Assembly (NCBI RefSeq): GCF_017848315.1
Contig: NZ_JAFKEC010000045.1
Span: forward strand, 1 to 45,480
DNA: 45,480 nucleotides
From: Pseudomonas palmensis
Lineage (GTDB): Bacteria > Pseudomonadota > Gammaproteobacteria > Pseudomonadales > Pseudomonadaceae
Reading direction: 5' to 3'
A model generated the notes under the pieces. It was not told the DNA's origin. It did not search any database and saw only the letters and a program-made list of their open reading frames with translations. Position 1 is the first letter of the stretch. The number at the start of each line of letters is the position of its first letter. Both the position numbers and the translations under genes were made by a program. Of this stretch, positions 33,708 to 42,255 are shown piece after piece.

Positions 33708-34775
33708 TCAGAGCGTGGATTTGCCGATGACCTGCAGGCTCATGTGCTCCAGCAGCTTGTTCATGTGCACGAACTGGGCGAAGCGCTTGTCCTGGGTCTG
33801 GCCATGGAAGAAGCGGTAGTAGATCTGCTGCACGATGCCGGCCAGGCGGAACAGGCCGTAGGTGTAGTAGAAGTCGAAGTTGTCGATCTGCAGCCCGGCA
33901 CGTTCGGCGTAGTAGTCGACGAACTGGCGCCGGGTGAGCATGCCCGGTGCGTTGCTCGGCTGGCGACGCATCAGTTGCACGGGCGCAGGGTCGCCGGCTT
34001 CGATCCAGTAGGCCAGGGTATTGCCCAGGTCCATCAGCGGGTCGCCGAGGGTGGTCATTTCCCAGTCCAGCACGCCGATGATGCGCATGGGGTTGTCGGC
34101 GTCGAGGATCACGTTGTCGAAGCGGTAGTCGTTGTGCACGATGGCGGGGCGTGGGTGGTCGGCCGGCATCTTCTCGCGCAGCCAGGCGATCACCGCTTCC
34201 CAGCGCGGTGCATCCGGGGTCAGGGCCTTTTCATAACGTGCGCTCCAGCCTTCGATCTGGCGCTGCACATAGCCTTCGGGCTTGCCCAGGTCGGCCAGGC
34301 CGCAGGCGGTGTAGTCCACCTGGTGCAGCTCGACCAGGCGGTCGATGAAGCTCTTGCACAGGGCTTCGGTGCGCTGGCTGTCCAGGCCCAGTTCGGGGGG
34401 CAGGTCCGAGCGCAGGATGATGCCCTTGACCCGGTCCATCACGTAGAACTCGCCGCCGATCAGCGACTCGTCGGTGCAGTGCACGTAGGCCTTGGGGCAA
34501 TAGGGGAAGCCGCTGTTGAGCTGGTTGAGGATGCGAAACTCGCGGCCCATGTCGTGGGCCGACTTGGCCTTTTGCCCGAACGGCGGGCGGCGCAGCACGA
34601 ACTCGCGGTCCGGGTAGCTGAGCAGGTAGGTGAGGTTGGACGCGCCACCGGGGAACTGGCTGATCACCGGCGTGCCGCTCAGGCCCGGAATGCTGGCCTT
34701 GAGATAAGGGTCGATGAGGGCGGCATCGAGTTCTTCGCCGGGGCGAACCTGGGTCGACTGGTCGGTGAGCGTCAT
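33708..34775 (-). CDS. Phosphotransferase of the APH family (ACAD10/11 kinase-domain-like)
   Basis: A 355-residue aminoglycoside phosphotransferase-fold protein. The nucleotide region is FPGGASNLTYLL and FVLRRPPFG, the catalytic HNDYRFDN holds Asp216, and the metal-binding GVLDWEMTTLGDP holds Asp237. This form matches the N-terminal kinase domain of mitochondrial ACAD10/ACAD11 and bacterial LvaA, which phosphorylate the hydroxyl group of 4-hydroxyacyl-CoAs. It is therefore unlikely to be an antibiotic-resistance gene. AAGGGAAAAGC precedes the ATG. It is in an operon with an SDR gene, and an operator-like pseudo-palindrome sits upstream. The partner acyl-CoA dehydrogenase is not in this cluster. 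Confidence 0.85.
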   Translation of the reverse strand: MTLTDQSTQVRPGEELDAALIDPYLKASIPGLSGTPVISQFPGGASNLTYLLSYPDREFVLRRPPFGQKAKSAHDMGREFRILNQLNSGFPYCPKAYVHCTDESLIGGEFYVMDRVKGIILRSDLPPELGLDSQRTEALCKSFIDRLVELHQVDYTACGLADLGKPEGYVQRQIEGWSARYEKALTPDAPRWEAVIAWLREKMPADHPRPAIVHNDYRFDNVILDADNPMRIIGVLDWEMTTLGDPLMDLGNTLAYWIEAGDPAPVQLMRRQPSNAPGMLTRRQFVDYYAERAGLQIDNFDFYYTYGLFRLAGIVQQIYYRFFHGQTQDKRFAQFVHMNKLLEHMSLQVIGKSTL

Positions 34776-34834
34776 GCTTTTCCCTTATTCTGAAAGTCGC
34801 TGATTATTGTTTAATCTAATTCTCGTGGATAAAC

Positions 34835-34848
34835 CGAACAAGTGTTTG
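34835..34848. promoter_or_regulatory. PsrA/TetR-like pseudo-palindrome upstream of the kinase-SDR unit
   Basis: CGAAC-AAGT-GTTTG resembles the Pseudomonas PsrA box (CAAAC-N2-4-GTTTG) with one mismatch. It lies 60-73 bases before the kinase start. The core ACAAGTGTTTGA recurs upstream of the histidine phosphatase gene with one base changed. PsrA senses long-chain fatty acids, fitting a lipid-type cluster; the exact regulator is inference. Confidence 0.45.
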
Positions 34849-34902
34849 ACTGTGTTATAGGCCAGCGTGTTGCACCACGATCACCACCCCTGATGCCGGG
34901 CG

Positions 34903-34931
34903 AAAAAAAACCGAAGCACAAGGCTTCGGTT
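34903..34931 (-). terminator. Intrinsic terminator after the SCP2 gene
   Basis: On the minus strand AACCGAAG-CCTTGTG-CTTCGGTT forms an eight-base-pair stem followed by a run of T (34903-34910 on the plus strand is all A). It lies 23 bases past the SCP2 stop, so it separates the phosphatase-SCP2 unit from the kinase-SDR unit. Confidence 0.88.
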
Positions 34932-34953
34932 CTGGTCGGCATCAGCGCAAGGC

Positions 34954-35271
34954 TCAGGCCGGGAACAGCTCGCTGAGTTTCATCGACAGCATCATGTCGC
35001 CTTCGACGCGCAGCTTGCCGCCCATGAAGGCCTGCATGCCGTCGGTTTCGCCGCTGACGATGCCCTTGAGGGTTTCGCTGTCCAGCACCAGGGTGCAGTT
35101 GGCGTCAGGGTTTTCGCCTTCCTGCAGGTCGCAGGTACCGTCCTTGACGATCAGCGAGAAGTGCTTGTCTTCGTCGGTGATGTTGAAGCCGAACACCAGG
35201 TCCAGGCCGGCAGCGGCGGCAGGGTTGAACTTCTCTTGCATGGCTTGAACGGCTTTAGCTACGTCGGTCAT
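34954..35271 (-). CDS. SCP2 sterol-binding domain protein
   Basis: A 105-residue single-domain protein of the SCP2 family, including FGFNITDEDKHFSLIVKDG, NPDANCTLVLDSETLKGIVS and GKLRVEGDMMLSMKLSELF. SCP2 domains bind lipids or acyl-CoAs in a hydrophobic tunnel. It starts 56 bases after the histidine phosphatase gene, behind TAAGGAATAC, and is followed by a strong terminator. In this context it could carry or present the acyl substrate of the neighbouring kinase, phosphatase or SDR. Confidence 0.9.
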   Translation of the reverse strand: MTDVAKAVQAMQEKFNPAAAAGLDLVFGFNITDEDKHFSLIVKDGTCDLQEGENPDANCTLVLDSETLKGIVSGETDGMQAFMGGKLRVEGDMMLSMKLSELFPA

Positions 35272-35326
35272 GGTGTATTCCTTATTAAGTGATGTAAGCG
35301 ACCCTGGGGCCGCAACAGGCCGGTGC

Positions 35327-36037
35327 TCATCGGTAGGTGATGAGCGCCGGCACCCTCAGCAACTGCACGTGGGCCTGGTTGTTGAAGGAAGCCAGCGCCA
35401 CCTCGCGGCCACGAAACTTCAGCTGGCTGAGCGAGGTGTTGACGATCTGCCAGTTCAGCGCGAACGCCTGGCTGGGGGTGATGCCGGTGATCAGGTGGAG
35501 CAGGGCGGTGATGGTGCCGCCGGAGGTGAAGATGGCAATGTTGTCGCCTTGCCCGGCCTCGCGCAGCAGGCGTTGCAGGCCGTCGTGCACCTGCTCGACG
35601 AAGCCCTGCCAGCTTTGCAGGCCGTCGACATCGTGCTCGCCGCCGTGCCAGCGCTGCACCAGCAGGGCGAACAGGCGCTGGAACTCGCTGCGGTTGTCGC
35701 GGGCATTGCGCAGGATGTGCAGCGCCTCGGGCTCGTCCGGCAGCAGGCCGGGCAGCAGCGCGCGTATGACGGCGTCGGCGTCGAACTCGTTGAAGGCAGG
35801 GTCGGTTTCCAGGCTGGGTACCGCGCTGCCGGCAGCCTGCAGGCGGGCCAGGGCCAGGCGGGCGGTGTGCTGCTGGCGGCGCAGGTCGCCGGCCATGCAG
35901 CGATCCAGGCGCAGGCCCAGCTGGGCGAGGTGATCGCCCAGTGCTTCGCTCTGGGCAATGCCGGTCGGCGACAACACGTCGTAGTCGTCGGCACCAAAGG
36001 AGGCCTGGCCATGTCGAATGAGGTAGATGCTGCCCAC
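35327..36037 (-). CDS. Histidine phosphatase (phosphoglycerate-mutase fold)
   Basis: A 236-residue member of the histidine phosphatase superfamily. The N-terminal catalytic motif IYLIRHGQASFG contains the phospho-accepting His9. The second basic triad appears in GDLRRQQHTA, and the C-terminal TSGGTITALL carries the region where the second catalytic His usually lies, here replaced by Gly-Gly. The start is GTG at 36037 with CCAGGC upstream. It is followed by SCP2 in one unit. It probably removes phosphate from a small molecule. Given the nearby kinase it may reverse or complete a phosphorylated-acyl route, which is inference. Confidence 0.82.
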   Translation of the reverse strand: MGSIYLIRHGQASFGADDYDVLSPTGIAQSEALGDHLAQLGLRLDRCMAGDLRRQQHTARLALARLQAAGSAVPSLETDPAFNEFDADAVIRALLPGLLPDEPEALHILRNARDNRSEFQRLFALLVQRWHGGEHDVDGLQSWQGFVEQVHDGLQRLLREAGQGDNIAIFTSGGTITALLHLITGITPSQAFALNWQIVNTSLSQLKFRGREVALASFNNQAHVQLLRVPALITYR

Positions 36038-36103
36038 GTCGTATGCCTGGAGTGAAGGTTCTGGCGAGGGTAGGTGGCCGATGGCGGCCTGTCAACGAAA
36101 AAA

Positions 36104-36117
36104 CATACAAGCGTTTG
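36104..36117. promoter_or_regulatory. PsrA/TetR-like pseudo-palindrome upstream of the phosphatase-SCP2 unit
   Basis: CATAC-AAGC-GTTTG differs from the PsrA-type half-site by one base and shares ACAAGYGTTTGA with the site at 34838-34849. It lies 67-80 bases before the phosphatase start, almost the same distance as the other copy from its gene. It also lies in the intergenic region shared with sohB. Confidence 0.45.
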
Positions 36118-36234
36118 AAAAGGTCGTTTGAACTGCGTTTCGGGGCGTTGCCCACGCTGGTGGAGGCGTGGCCGCGCCGGTATGCTTGGGCCACGTTTGG
36201 CGCCGTACGGGCGCAGACATGTTAAGGAGCTACT

Positions 36235-37251
36235 GTGGATTTTCTTGCTGAATACGCCAGCTTTCTGGCCAAGACCGCGACCCTGGTGATCGCGCTCCTG
36301 GTGGTGTTGTCGGCCATTGCCGGGTTGCGCGGCAAGGGCCGGCGCAAGGCCGGGGGGCAGTTGCACGTGACTCGCCTCAACGATTTCTACAAGGACCTGC
36401 GCGAGCGCCTGGAGTCGGGTCTGCTCGACAAGGCCCAGCTCAAGGCCCTGCGCAAGCAGCAGGCCAAGCGCGACAAGCAGCAGAAGAAAAAGCCCGAGGA
36501 CAAGCCGCGGGTGTTCGTGCTGGATTTCGACGGCGACATCAAGGCCTCGGCCACCGAGAGCCTGCGCAATGAAATCACCGCGCTGCTGACCCTCGCCACG
36601 CCCAAGGACGAAGTGGTACTGCGCCTTGAAAGCGGTGGCGGCATGGTGCACAGCTATGGCCTGGCCTCCTCGCAGCTGGCGCGTATCCGCCAGGCCGGCG
36701 TGCCGCTGACGGTGTGCATCGACAAGGTGGCGGCCAGCGGCGGCTACATGATGGCCTGCATCGGTGACAGGATCGTCAGTGCGCCCTTCGCCATTCTGGG
36801 CTCCATCGGGGTGGTGGCGCAGTTGCCCAACGTCAACCGCCTGCTGAAAAAGCACGATGTCGACTTCGAGGTGTTCACGGCGGGTGAGTACAAGCGCACC
36901 GTGACCGTGTTTGGCGAAAACACCGAGAAGGGCCGCGAGAAGTTCCAGGAAGACCTGGACGTGACCCATCAGCTGTTCAAGGATTTCGTCTCGCGTTACC
37001 GCCCGCAGTTGCACATCGATGAGGTGGCCACCGGCGAGGTCTGGCTGGGTGTGGCGGCACTGAACAAGCAACTGGTGGACGAGCTGCGCACCAGTGACGA
37101 ATACCTGAGCGAACGCGCTCGCGATTCGAACCTGTATCACCTGCATTTTGCCGAACGCAAGAGCCTGCAGGAGCGCGTTGGCCTGGCTGCCAGCGCCTCC
37201 ATCGAGAACACCCTGGTGGGCTTGTGGAGCCGTCTGGGCCGCTGGCGCTGA
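36235..37251 (+). CDS. sohB: Inner-membrane serine peptidase SohB
   Basis: A 338-residue S49-family peptidase. An N-terminal membrane segment (about 12-32) is followed by a charged Lys/Gln-rich region (about 60-90) and the protease domain. The Ser-Lys dyad is in place: Ser168 in DKVAASGGYMM and Lys220 in AGEYKRTVT. SohB acts at the periplasmic face in envelope quality control and signal-peptide-like cleavage. GTG is the start, with AAGGAG six bases upstream. It is divergent from the phosphatase gene and followed after 69 bases by the large toxin-like gene. No functional tie to that gene is visible. Confidence 0.95.
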   Translation: MDFLAEYASFLAKTATLVIALLVVLSAIAGLRGKGRRKAGGQLHVTRLNDFYKDLRERLESGLLDKAQLKALRKQQAKRDKQQKKKPEDKPRVFVLDFDGDIKASATESLRNEITALLTLATPKDEVVLRLESGGGMVHSYGLASSQLARIRQAGVPLTVCIDKVAASGGYMMACIGDRIVSAPFAILGSIGVVAQLPNVNRLLKKHDVDFEVFTAGEYKRTVTVFGENTEKGREKFQEDLDVTHQLFKDFVSRYRPQLHIDEVATGEVWLGVAALNKQLVDELRTSDEYLSERARDSNLYHLHFAERKSLQERVGLAASASIENTLVGLWSRLGRWR

Positions 37252-37320
37252 GCAATATGTAGCACTTCACCTGCGTCATGATGGGGTCTGCTTGGGGTTC
37301 AATCTACCCCGAGGACCATC

Positions 37321-40300
37321 ATGACCACTCCCACCGATTCCACCCACACCTATGTCACCCCGGGGCCGCATGGCCCCTTCATCCATCAGCGCATGCCTGA
37401 CTGGCTCAAGCACTCCACCCCTGCAAGTTTCGCGGCCCTGAGCCGGCCCTGGGGCGCCGAACAGCACCAGGGCGCAGGGGATGCGCCGGCGCCCTGGTTC
37501 AGCCATGCCCGCGAGGACCAGCGCCAGGCACTGCTCGCCTGCCAGCAGCGCGCCCGCGCCTGCGCCGACGCGTTGGCGCGTACCCTGCGCCCCCTCAAAG
37601 GCATCGTCGAGTTCGCCGAGCCGCTGCTCAAGGCCAGGCTCAAGCGCGACTTGCAGCGCGACGACGACGTCAACACCCACGAATTCGTGCACGTCACCCA
37701 CGACACCGAACTGCTGGGCGCGCTGGTACGCGTGGTGCCCAGGCGCCAGAGCCTGCTGCAGGCGGCGCTGCAGAACTTTGCCCGGGATGCCGAATTCGAC
37801 GACGGTACGGCCCTGGCGGCCAAGGGCGCATTTTCCATGGCGCTGGTACCTGGCAGCGAGCACGCGCCGCGCTATCGCTACGTTTACAGCAGCAAGCTGG
37901 CGGTGGCCCCGCGCGACTTTGCCCGCGTGTGCCATGAGCTGGACTTGGGCAAGCAGTACCAGGACCACCTGGCTGCGGTGTACGAGGCGCCGGCCACCCA
38001 TGATCGGGTTCGCCGGCAGTCCATCGAGGCCTACAAGGCGCGCCTGCGCGTGCGCACCTGGATTGCGGCGATGAAGGGCGAGATTGGCGAGGCTGCCCGC
38101 AGCGCCTTGCTCGGCTGGCTCGATGGCACCGGTGCCGCCCAGTACAACGGCAAGCCCCTGGTGTTCAGCACCCTGGAAATGTTCGGCATTGGCTTGTCCG
38201 GTATCTGGGTGGCCAGTGCCGACCGCCTGCTCAGCGAGCAGACCGAGCCTGTGCTGGTGTATGTGCCTGGCGCGCCCCTGTACCCGCTCAAGGAATACCC
38301 GAGCATCGAGGCGTTCAAGCGCGACCTGCGCATCAACCTGATTTCGCCGGCCTATCAGCAGGCCATGCGCGCGTGTGTGGCCCGGGCCGATGAAGAGCGC
38401 TTCTTCGGGCTGCTGGAAAGCAATCTGTTTCACCTGGTCGATGGCCAGCACGGGCTGCTGGAGCGCCAGCCCAACCTGGAGGCGGACCTGTACCTGCGTG
38501 AACACCGTGTGGAAGATGACCTGTTCGAGTTGCAGCATCGACGCCTGATCGAGAAGGCCAAGGCTGATGCGCGGCACCTGGCCGTGCCCAGTGCCGACGC
38601 GGACGAAGCGGCCCGCGAGGCGCGCCTGGCGTACTGGGAAAGCATCGGTCTGAACGTGCTCAACAGCGCCGCCTTCTTCGTACCCGGGCTGGGGGAGGTG
38701 ATGGCGGTGGTGGCGGCCGGCCAGTTGATCGGGGAGGTGGTCGAGGGCATCGAAGACTGGGAGGTGGGTGATCGCGAGCTGGCCATGGCGCACCTGCAGT
38801 CGGTGGCACTGAACATTGCATTCGCCGTGGGCCTGGGGCTTGCCCTCAAGCCGTTGGCCGTCGGGCCGGGCAGCGAGTTGCTGGAAGGCACAGTCCAGAT
38901 CAGGCTGGCCAACGGGCAGTACCGGCTGTGGAAGCCGCAGCTGGAGCCCTATGCCGCGGATGTCGATCTGTCGGGGGTCGTGCCGGACCTTCAGGGGCGC
39001 TACAGCGTGGGCGACAAGACCTACATTCGTGTGCAGGGCCGCGCCTACGAGGTGGTCGGCACCGAAGCGGGCCAGTACCAGGTCCGCCATCCTCGCGATG
39101 ACGCCTACCAGCCGCCGGTGGTGCACAACGGCGCCGGGGCCTGGCGCCTCGAGGCCGAAGACCCGCAGCAGTGGGAAGGCCTGACGTTGTGGCGGCGCCT
39201 GGGCCATCTGGTGGACGGCATGGGTGACGAGGACCTGCTGAACATGGCCGCCATCACCGGCATCGACGAGGCACGCCTGCGCCGCCTGCACAGCAACAAC
39301 GAGCCTTTGCCGGCGTTGCTCGGCGACAGCCTGGTGCGCTGGCAGATGAGCCGCAGGGTGGCGGATGTGATTGCGGCCATGCGCGACGGGCAACCACTGG
39401 CCACCGAGCTCGATGCCTTGCCCCTGGCCTTGCTCACACGCATGCCGGGTTGGCCGGCCGGTGTGCTGGTGCGGGTGATGGAGGACGGGCAGCTGGTCAA
39501 GGAGTACGGTACGCCGCTGAGCGCCGACAACCGGACCCTGTCGATCACGCGCCAGGAACTGGTCGACGGTCGCTTCCTGACAACGCTGCTGCAGGGCTTG
39601 ACCGAACAGGAAGAGAAGGCCCTGTTCGGCCCCTACCTGGCCAGGACCGAGGCTGGTCGCCTGACGCAATTGCGTGAAGCCTATGCCCGTTACGCCAGCG
39701 TCAACCGCAGCCAGGTGTTCGACAGCCTCTACCGCGCCGACCCGGTGCAGGAGGTGGCGGGCATGGCGGTGGTACGCAAGCAGTTTGCCGGGCTGGCGTG
39801 GCGGCAGGCCAGAGAGCTGGTCGAGAGTGCCAGCGTCAGCGAGCGAGCGCAGCTCACCGCCAACCCGCCGCGGGTGCCGTTGCGCCTGGCCGAACAGGCC
39901 CGCTGGCTGGCGGAGCAGGCGCGCGTGGTGCGTGCCCGTGAGGGCCTCTACCTGGGCTACACCGATCGCCTGGACTGCCTGAAGGTTGCCATGGACCAGT
40001 TGCAGGCCTTGCCGGGTTGGTCTGGCGATGTGCTGTTGCAGGTACGTGAGGGCAGCCCGTGGGGCGATGAGCTCAAGGCGGTCGGGAGCAGCACGGCCAC
40101 CGGCACCAAGCGTATTCTCGCGCGGCTGGACGAAGGCTATCAGGCCTATGACAGCGAGCATAACGCGCTGGGCGGGGTGGAGCCGTTGTGCGCCGCCATG
40201 CTGCATGCGCTGCCCGACAGCGAGCGCGTGCTGCTGGGCCTGAACATCAACCAGGCCGACGCGTTGCGCCTGATGTTGGCCGAGAATGCCGCCAAGGATA

Positions 40301-42243
40301 CGGCTGCGGTGCGTAGCAGCATCGGCGTGCGTCCGCGCACGCGCTGGTTCAAGCCGCCAATGCGCATGCTCGATGGCCAGATCGGTTATCCGCTCAGTGG
40401 CCGGCGCCCGTTCGGCAGGCCGCAGACGCCGATGCAGAGGGTCCGGGCGCTGTACCCCGACCTGGCGGTGGACGAGGTGCAGGCCTTTTTGCAGGAGCTA
40501 GGCGAGGGGCTCAGTGAGGAGGAGCTGCTGGTCAAGCTTGAGGGGCGTCGCCAGGAACTGTTCAAGCTGATCGATGAGCTGACCGCCTGGCGCAACGATC
40601 AGTCCGTGAGTTTCGCCACCCGTCGCCACCGGGAGGTGGCGGCCGATCGCATCGAGCGTTGCTGGCGGCGCCAGACCAGCCCGGTGGTAACCTTTGAAGG
40701 GCGAACCGTCGGCTACACCCTCAACCTGTCGGAGACGCGCCTTGAAGGTCTGCCGATTCTGAGTGCCGATTTCAGCCATGTGGCGTCGCTGTTCATGCGC
40801 GACATGCAGTTGAGCGAATTGCCCGAAGCCTTTGTCGAGCAGTTTGCCAATACGCGCTGGCTCAACCTTTCCAACAACCTGTTCAGCACCCTGCCTGCCG
40901 CGCTGGAAGCCATACCGCGCATCACCCGGCTGACGTTCAGCTACAACAGCCTGGTCATTGATGCTGCTGCCAATGCGGTGCTGGCCAAACTGGTTCGCCT
41001 GAGAATCCTCAACCTGGACCATAACCCGTTGATAACCGCGCCCGATGTTTCGACCCTGGTCGACCTGCGCGGGCTCAGGCTGCAGCACACGGGCATCAGT
41101 ACCTGGCCGACCGGCCTGATGGACCTTGACATGCTCGAAGAGGTCGACCTGCGCGCCAACAACATTCAGGTGGTGCCGCAGGACGTGCTGGCGCCCTCAG
41201 CCGAGCGTGTCGATCGGGTGTTGAGGATCAATCGGGTCACCAGCCTGCACGGCAACCCGATCGATGCCGACAGCCAGGTCAGGCTGACGGTCTATCGTCA
41301 GCGCACGCGTATCAGCTTTGGCGTGACGCCGAACCTGCGCGTCCATTTTGCGCCCGAGCCGATGGCTGCCGGTGCCACGGCCTGGCTTGCCGGTGCAGAT
41401 GCGGTGCAGGCGGCCGAACTGCAGGCGATGTGGGATGCGCTCAAGGCCGAACCGGGCACCGGCGAACTGTTCCGGCTGTTCGATGACCTGGGGGAGACGT
41501 CCGATTTTCGCGAGACCTACGACGACCTCAAGCAGCGGGTGTGGGCGCTGATCAAGGCAGTGAGCGCCAACACGGCGCTGCGCGAGGAGGTACTGCAGAC
41601 CCTGGACAGCGTGCGCAATTGTGGCGATGCGGTGATCCTGGTGTTCAGCCAGCTTGAGGTGCAGGTGCTGATCAACCACGCCCTGGCGCTGGGTAGCCAG
41701 TTGGGTGCCGAGTGGTCACTGATGAAGCTGGCGCGTGGGCTGTATCGTCTGGAGCAGGTCGAGCTGATTGCCCAACGGGTCATCGATGCACGTGTGCGTG
41801 CTGGCACGGTGGTGGACGAGGTCGAAGTGCGGCTGGCTTACCGTACCGCGCTGACCGAGCCGCTCGAACTGCCGGGGCAGCCCAACACCATGCGCTACCG
41901 AGCCACTGCCCAGGTCACCGATGCCGATATCAAGGCTGCGCAGAAGGAGATCGAAGAGGGCGAGACGCCGGCAGTGCTCAAGGCTTCGATTGCCCAGCGC
42001 GACTTCTGGGTCAGCTACCTGAAGGTGCAGTATGCCGAGCGCTACCAGCGCATCGCCAAGCCGCTGCACGCCCGCATGGAGGCCTTGCAGGCAGATGCAG
42101 ATGCAGGGCACATCACCGAAGCGGCGTACCTGCGCCAGAGCCACGTACTGCAAGCCAACCTGGCCAAGGAGGAGAAAAAGTTGCTGGAGACGCTGACGGC
42201 AGAAATCTGGAACAGCGTGCCCGACCAGGTCACCCGGTTGTAA
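37321..42243 (+). CDS. Giant toxin-like effector: DUF6543-type region, LRRs and NEL E3 ubiquitin ligase domain
   Basis: A 1640-residue protein without a Sec or Tat signal. Residues about 1-700 resemble the dermonecrotic-toxin (DUF6543) region. This includes a hydrophobic stretch at about 443-475 (SAAFFVPGLGEVMAVVAAGQ) and another at about 498-515, possible membrane insertion helices. Leucine-rich repeats span about 1128-1315 (LNLSETRLEGLPIL, WLNLSNNLFSTLP, ILNLDHNPL, VDLRANNIQVVP). The C-terminus is a NEL-type E3 ligase: Cys1434-x-Asp1436 in RNCGDAVILVFSQLE, then LARGLYRLEQVELIAQRVID and VDEVEVRLAYRTAL, which align with IpaH/SspH proteins. That family transfers ubiquitin from host E2 to host targets. 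GAGG precedes the ATG. It stands alone between sohB and cysI, with a strong terminator. No secretion or chaperone genes are adjacent, so delivery is unknown. Confidence 0.88.
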   Translation: MTTPTDSTHTYVTPGPHGPFIHQRMPDWLKHSTPASFAALSRPWGAEQHQGAGDAPAPWFSHAREDQRQALLACQQRARACADALARTLRPLKGIVEFAEPLLKARLKRDLQRDDDVNTHEFVHVTHDTELLGALVRVVPRRQSLLQAALQNFARDAEFDDGTALAAKGAFSMALVPGSEHAPRYRYVYSSKLAVAPRDFARVCHELDLGKQYQDHLAAVYEAPATHDRVRRQSIEAYKARLRVRTWIAAMKGEIGEAARSALLGWLDGTGAAQYNGKPLVFSTLEMFGIGLSGIWVASADRLLSEQTEPVLVYVPGAPLYPLKEYPSIEAFKRDLRINLISPAYQQAMRACVARADEERFFGLLESNLFHLVDGQHGLLERQPNLEADLYLREHRVEDDLFELQHRRLIEKAKADARHLAVPSADADEAAREARLAYWESIGLNVLNSAAFFVPGLGEVMAVVAAGQLIGEVVEGIEDWEVGDRELAMAHLQSVALNIAFAVGLGLALKPLAVGPGSELLEGTVQIRLANGQYRLWKPQLEPYAADVDLSGVVPDLQGRYSVGDKTYIRVQGRAYEVVGTEAGQYQVRHPRDDAYQPPVVHNGAGAWRLEAEDPQQWEGLTLWRRLGHLVDGMGDEDLLNMAAITGIDEARLRRLHSNNEPLPALLGDSLVRWQMSRRVADVIAAMRDGQPLATELDALPLALLTRMPGWPAGVLVRVMEDGQLVKEYGTPLSADNRTLSITRQELVDGRFLTTLLQGLTEQEEKALFGPYLARTEAGRLTQLREAYARYASVNRSQVFDSLYRADPVQEVAGMAVVRKQFAGLAWRQARELVESASVSERAQLTANPPRVPLRLAEQARWLAEQARVVRAREGLYLGYTDRLDCLKVAMDQLQALPGWSGDVLLQVREGSPWGDELKAVGSSTATGTKRILARLDEGYQAYDSEHNALGGVEPLCAAMLHALPDSERVLLGLNINQADALRLMLAENAAKDTAAVRSSIGVRPRTRWFKPPMRMLDGQIGYPLSGRRPFGRPQTPMQRVRALYPDLAVDEVQAFLQELGEGLSEEELLVKLEGRRQELFKLIDELTAWRNDQSVSFATRRHREVAADRIERCWRRQTSPVVTFEGRTVGYTLNLSETRLEGLPILSADFSHVASLFMRDMQLSELPEAFVEQFANTRWLNLSNNLFSTLPAALEAIPRITRLTFSYNSLVIDAAANAVLAKLVRLRILNLDHNPLITAPDVSTLVDLRGLRLQHTGISTWPTGLMDLDMLEEVDLRANNIQVVPQDVLAPSAERVDRVLRINRVTSLHGNPIDADSQVRLTVYRQRTRISFGVTPNLRVHFAPEPMAAGATAWLAGADAVQAAELQAMWDALKAEPGTGELFRLFDDLGETSDFRETYDDLKQRVWALIKAVSANTALREEVLQTLDSVRNCGDAVILVFSQLEVQVLINHALALGSQLGAEWSLMKLARGLYRLEQVELIAQRVIDARVRAGTVVDEVEVRLAYRTALTEPLELPGQPNTMRYRATAQVTDADIKAAQKEIEEGETPAVLKASIAQRDFWVSYLKVQYAERYQRIAKPLHARMEALQADADAGHITEAAYLRQSHVLQANLAKEEKKLLETLTAEIWNSVPDQVTRL

Positions 42244-42255
42244 ATTCGACGCCAC

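Noticed and set aside
33708..34775. Aminoglycoside resistance gene
   Set aside because: The fold is shared, but the sequence has the ACAD10/LvaA-type pattern and sits in a lipid-type operon.
36043..36225. A 60-codon plus-strand frame upstream of sohB
   Set aside because: It lies in the divergent promoter region, has no ribosome site and covers the operator-like sequence; no family features.
37276..40206. A 976-codon minus-strand frame opposite the giant toxin gene
   Set aside because: The plus-strand frame encodes recognisable LRR and NEL domains; the antisense frame has only shadow composition.
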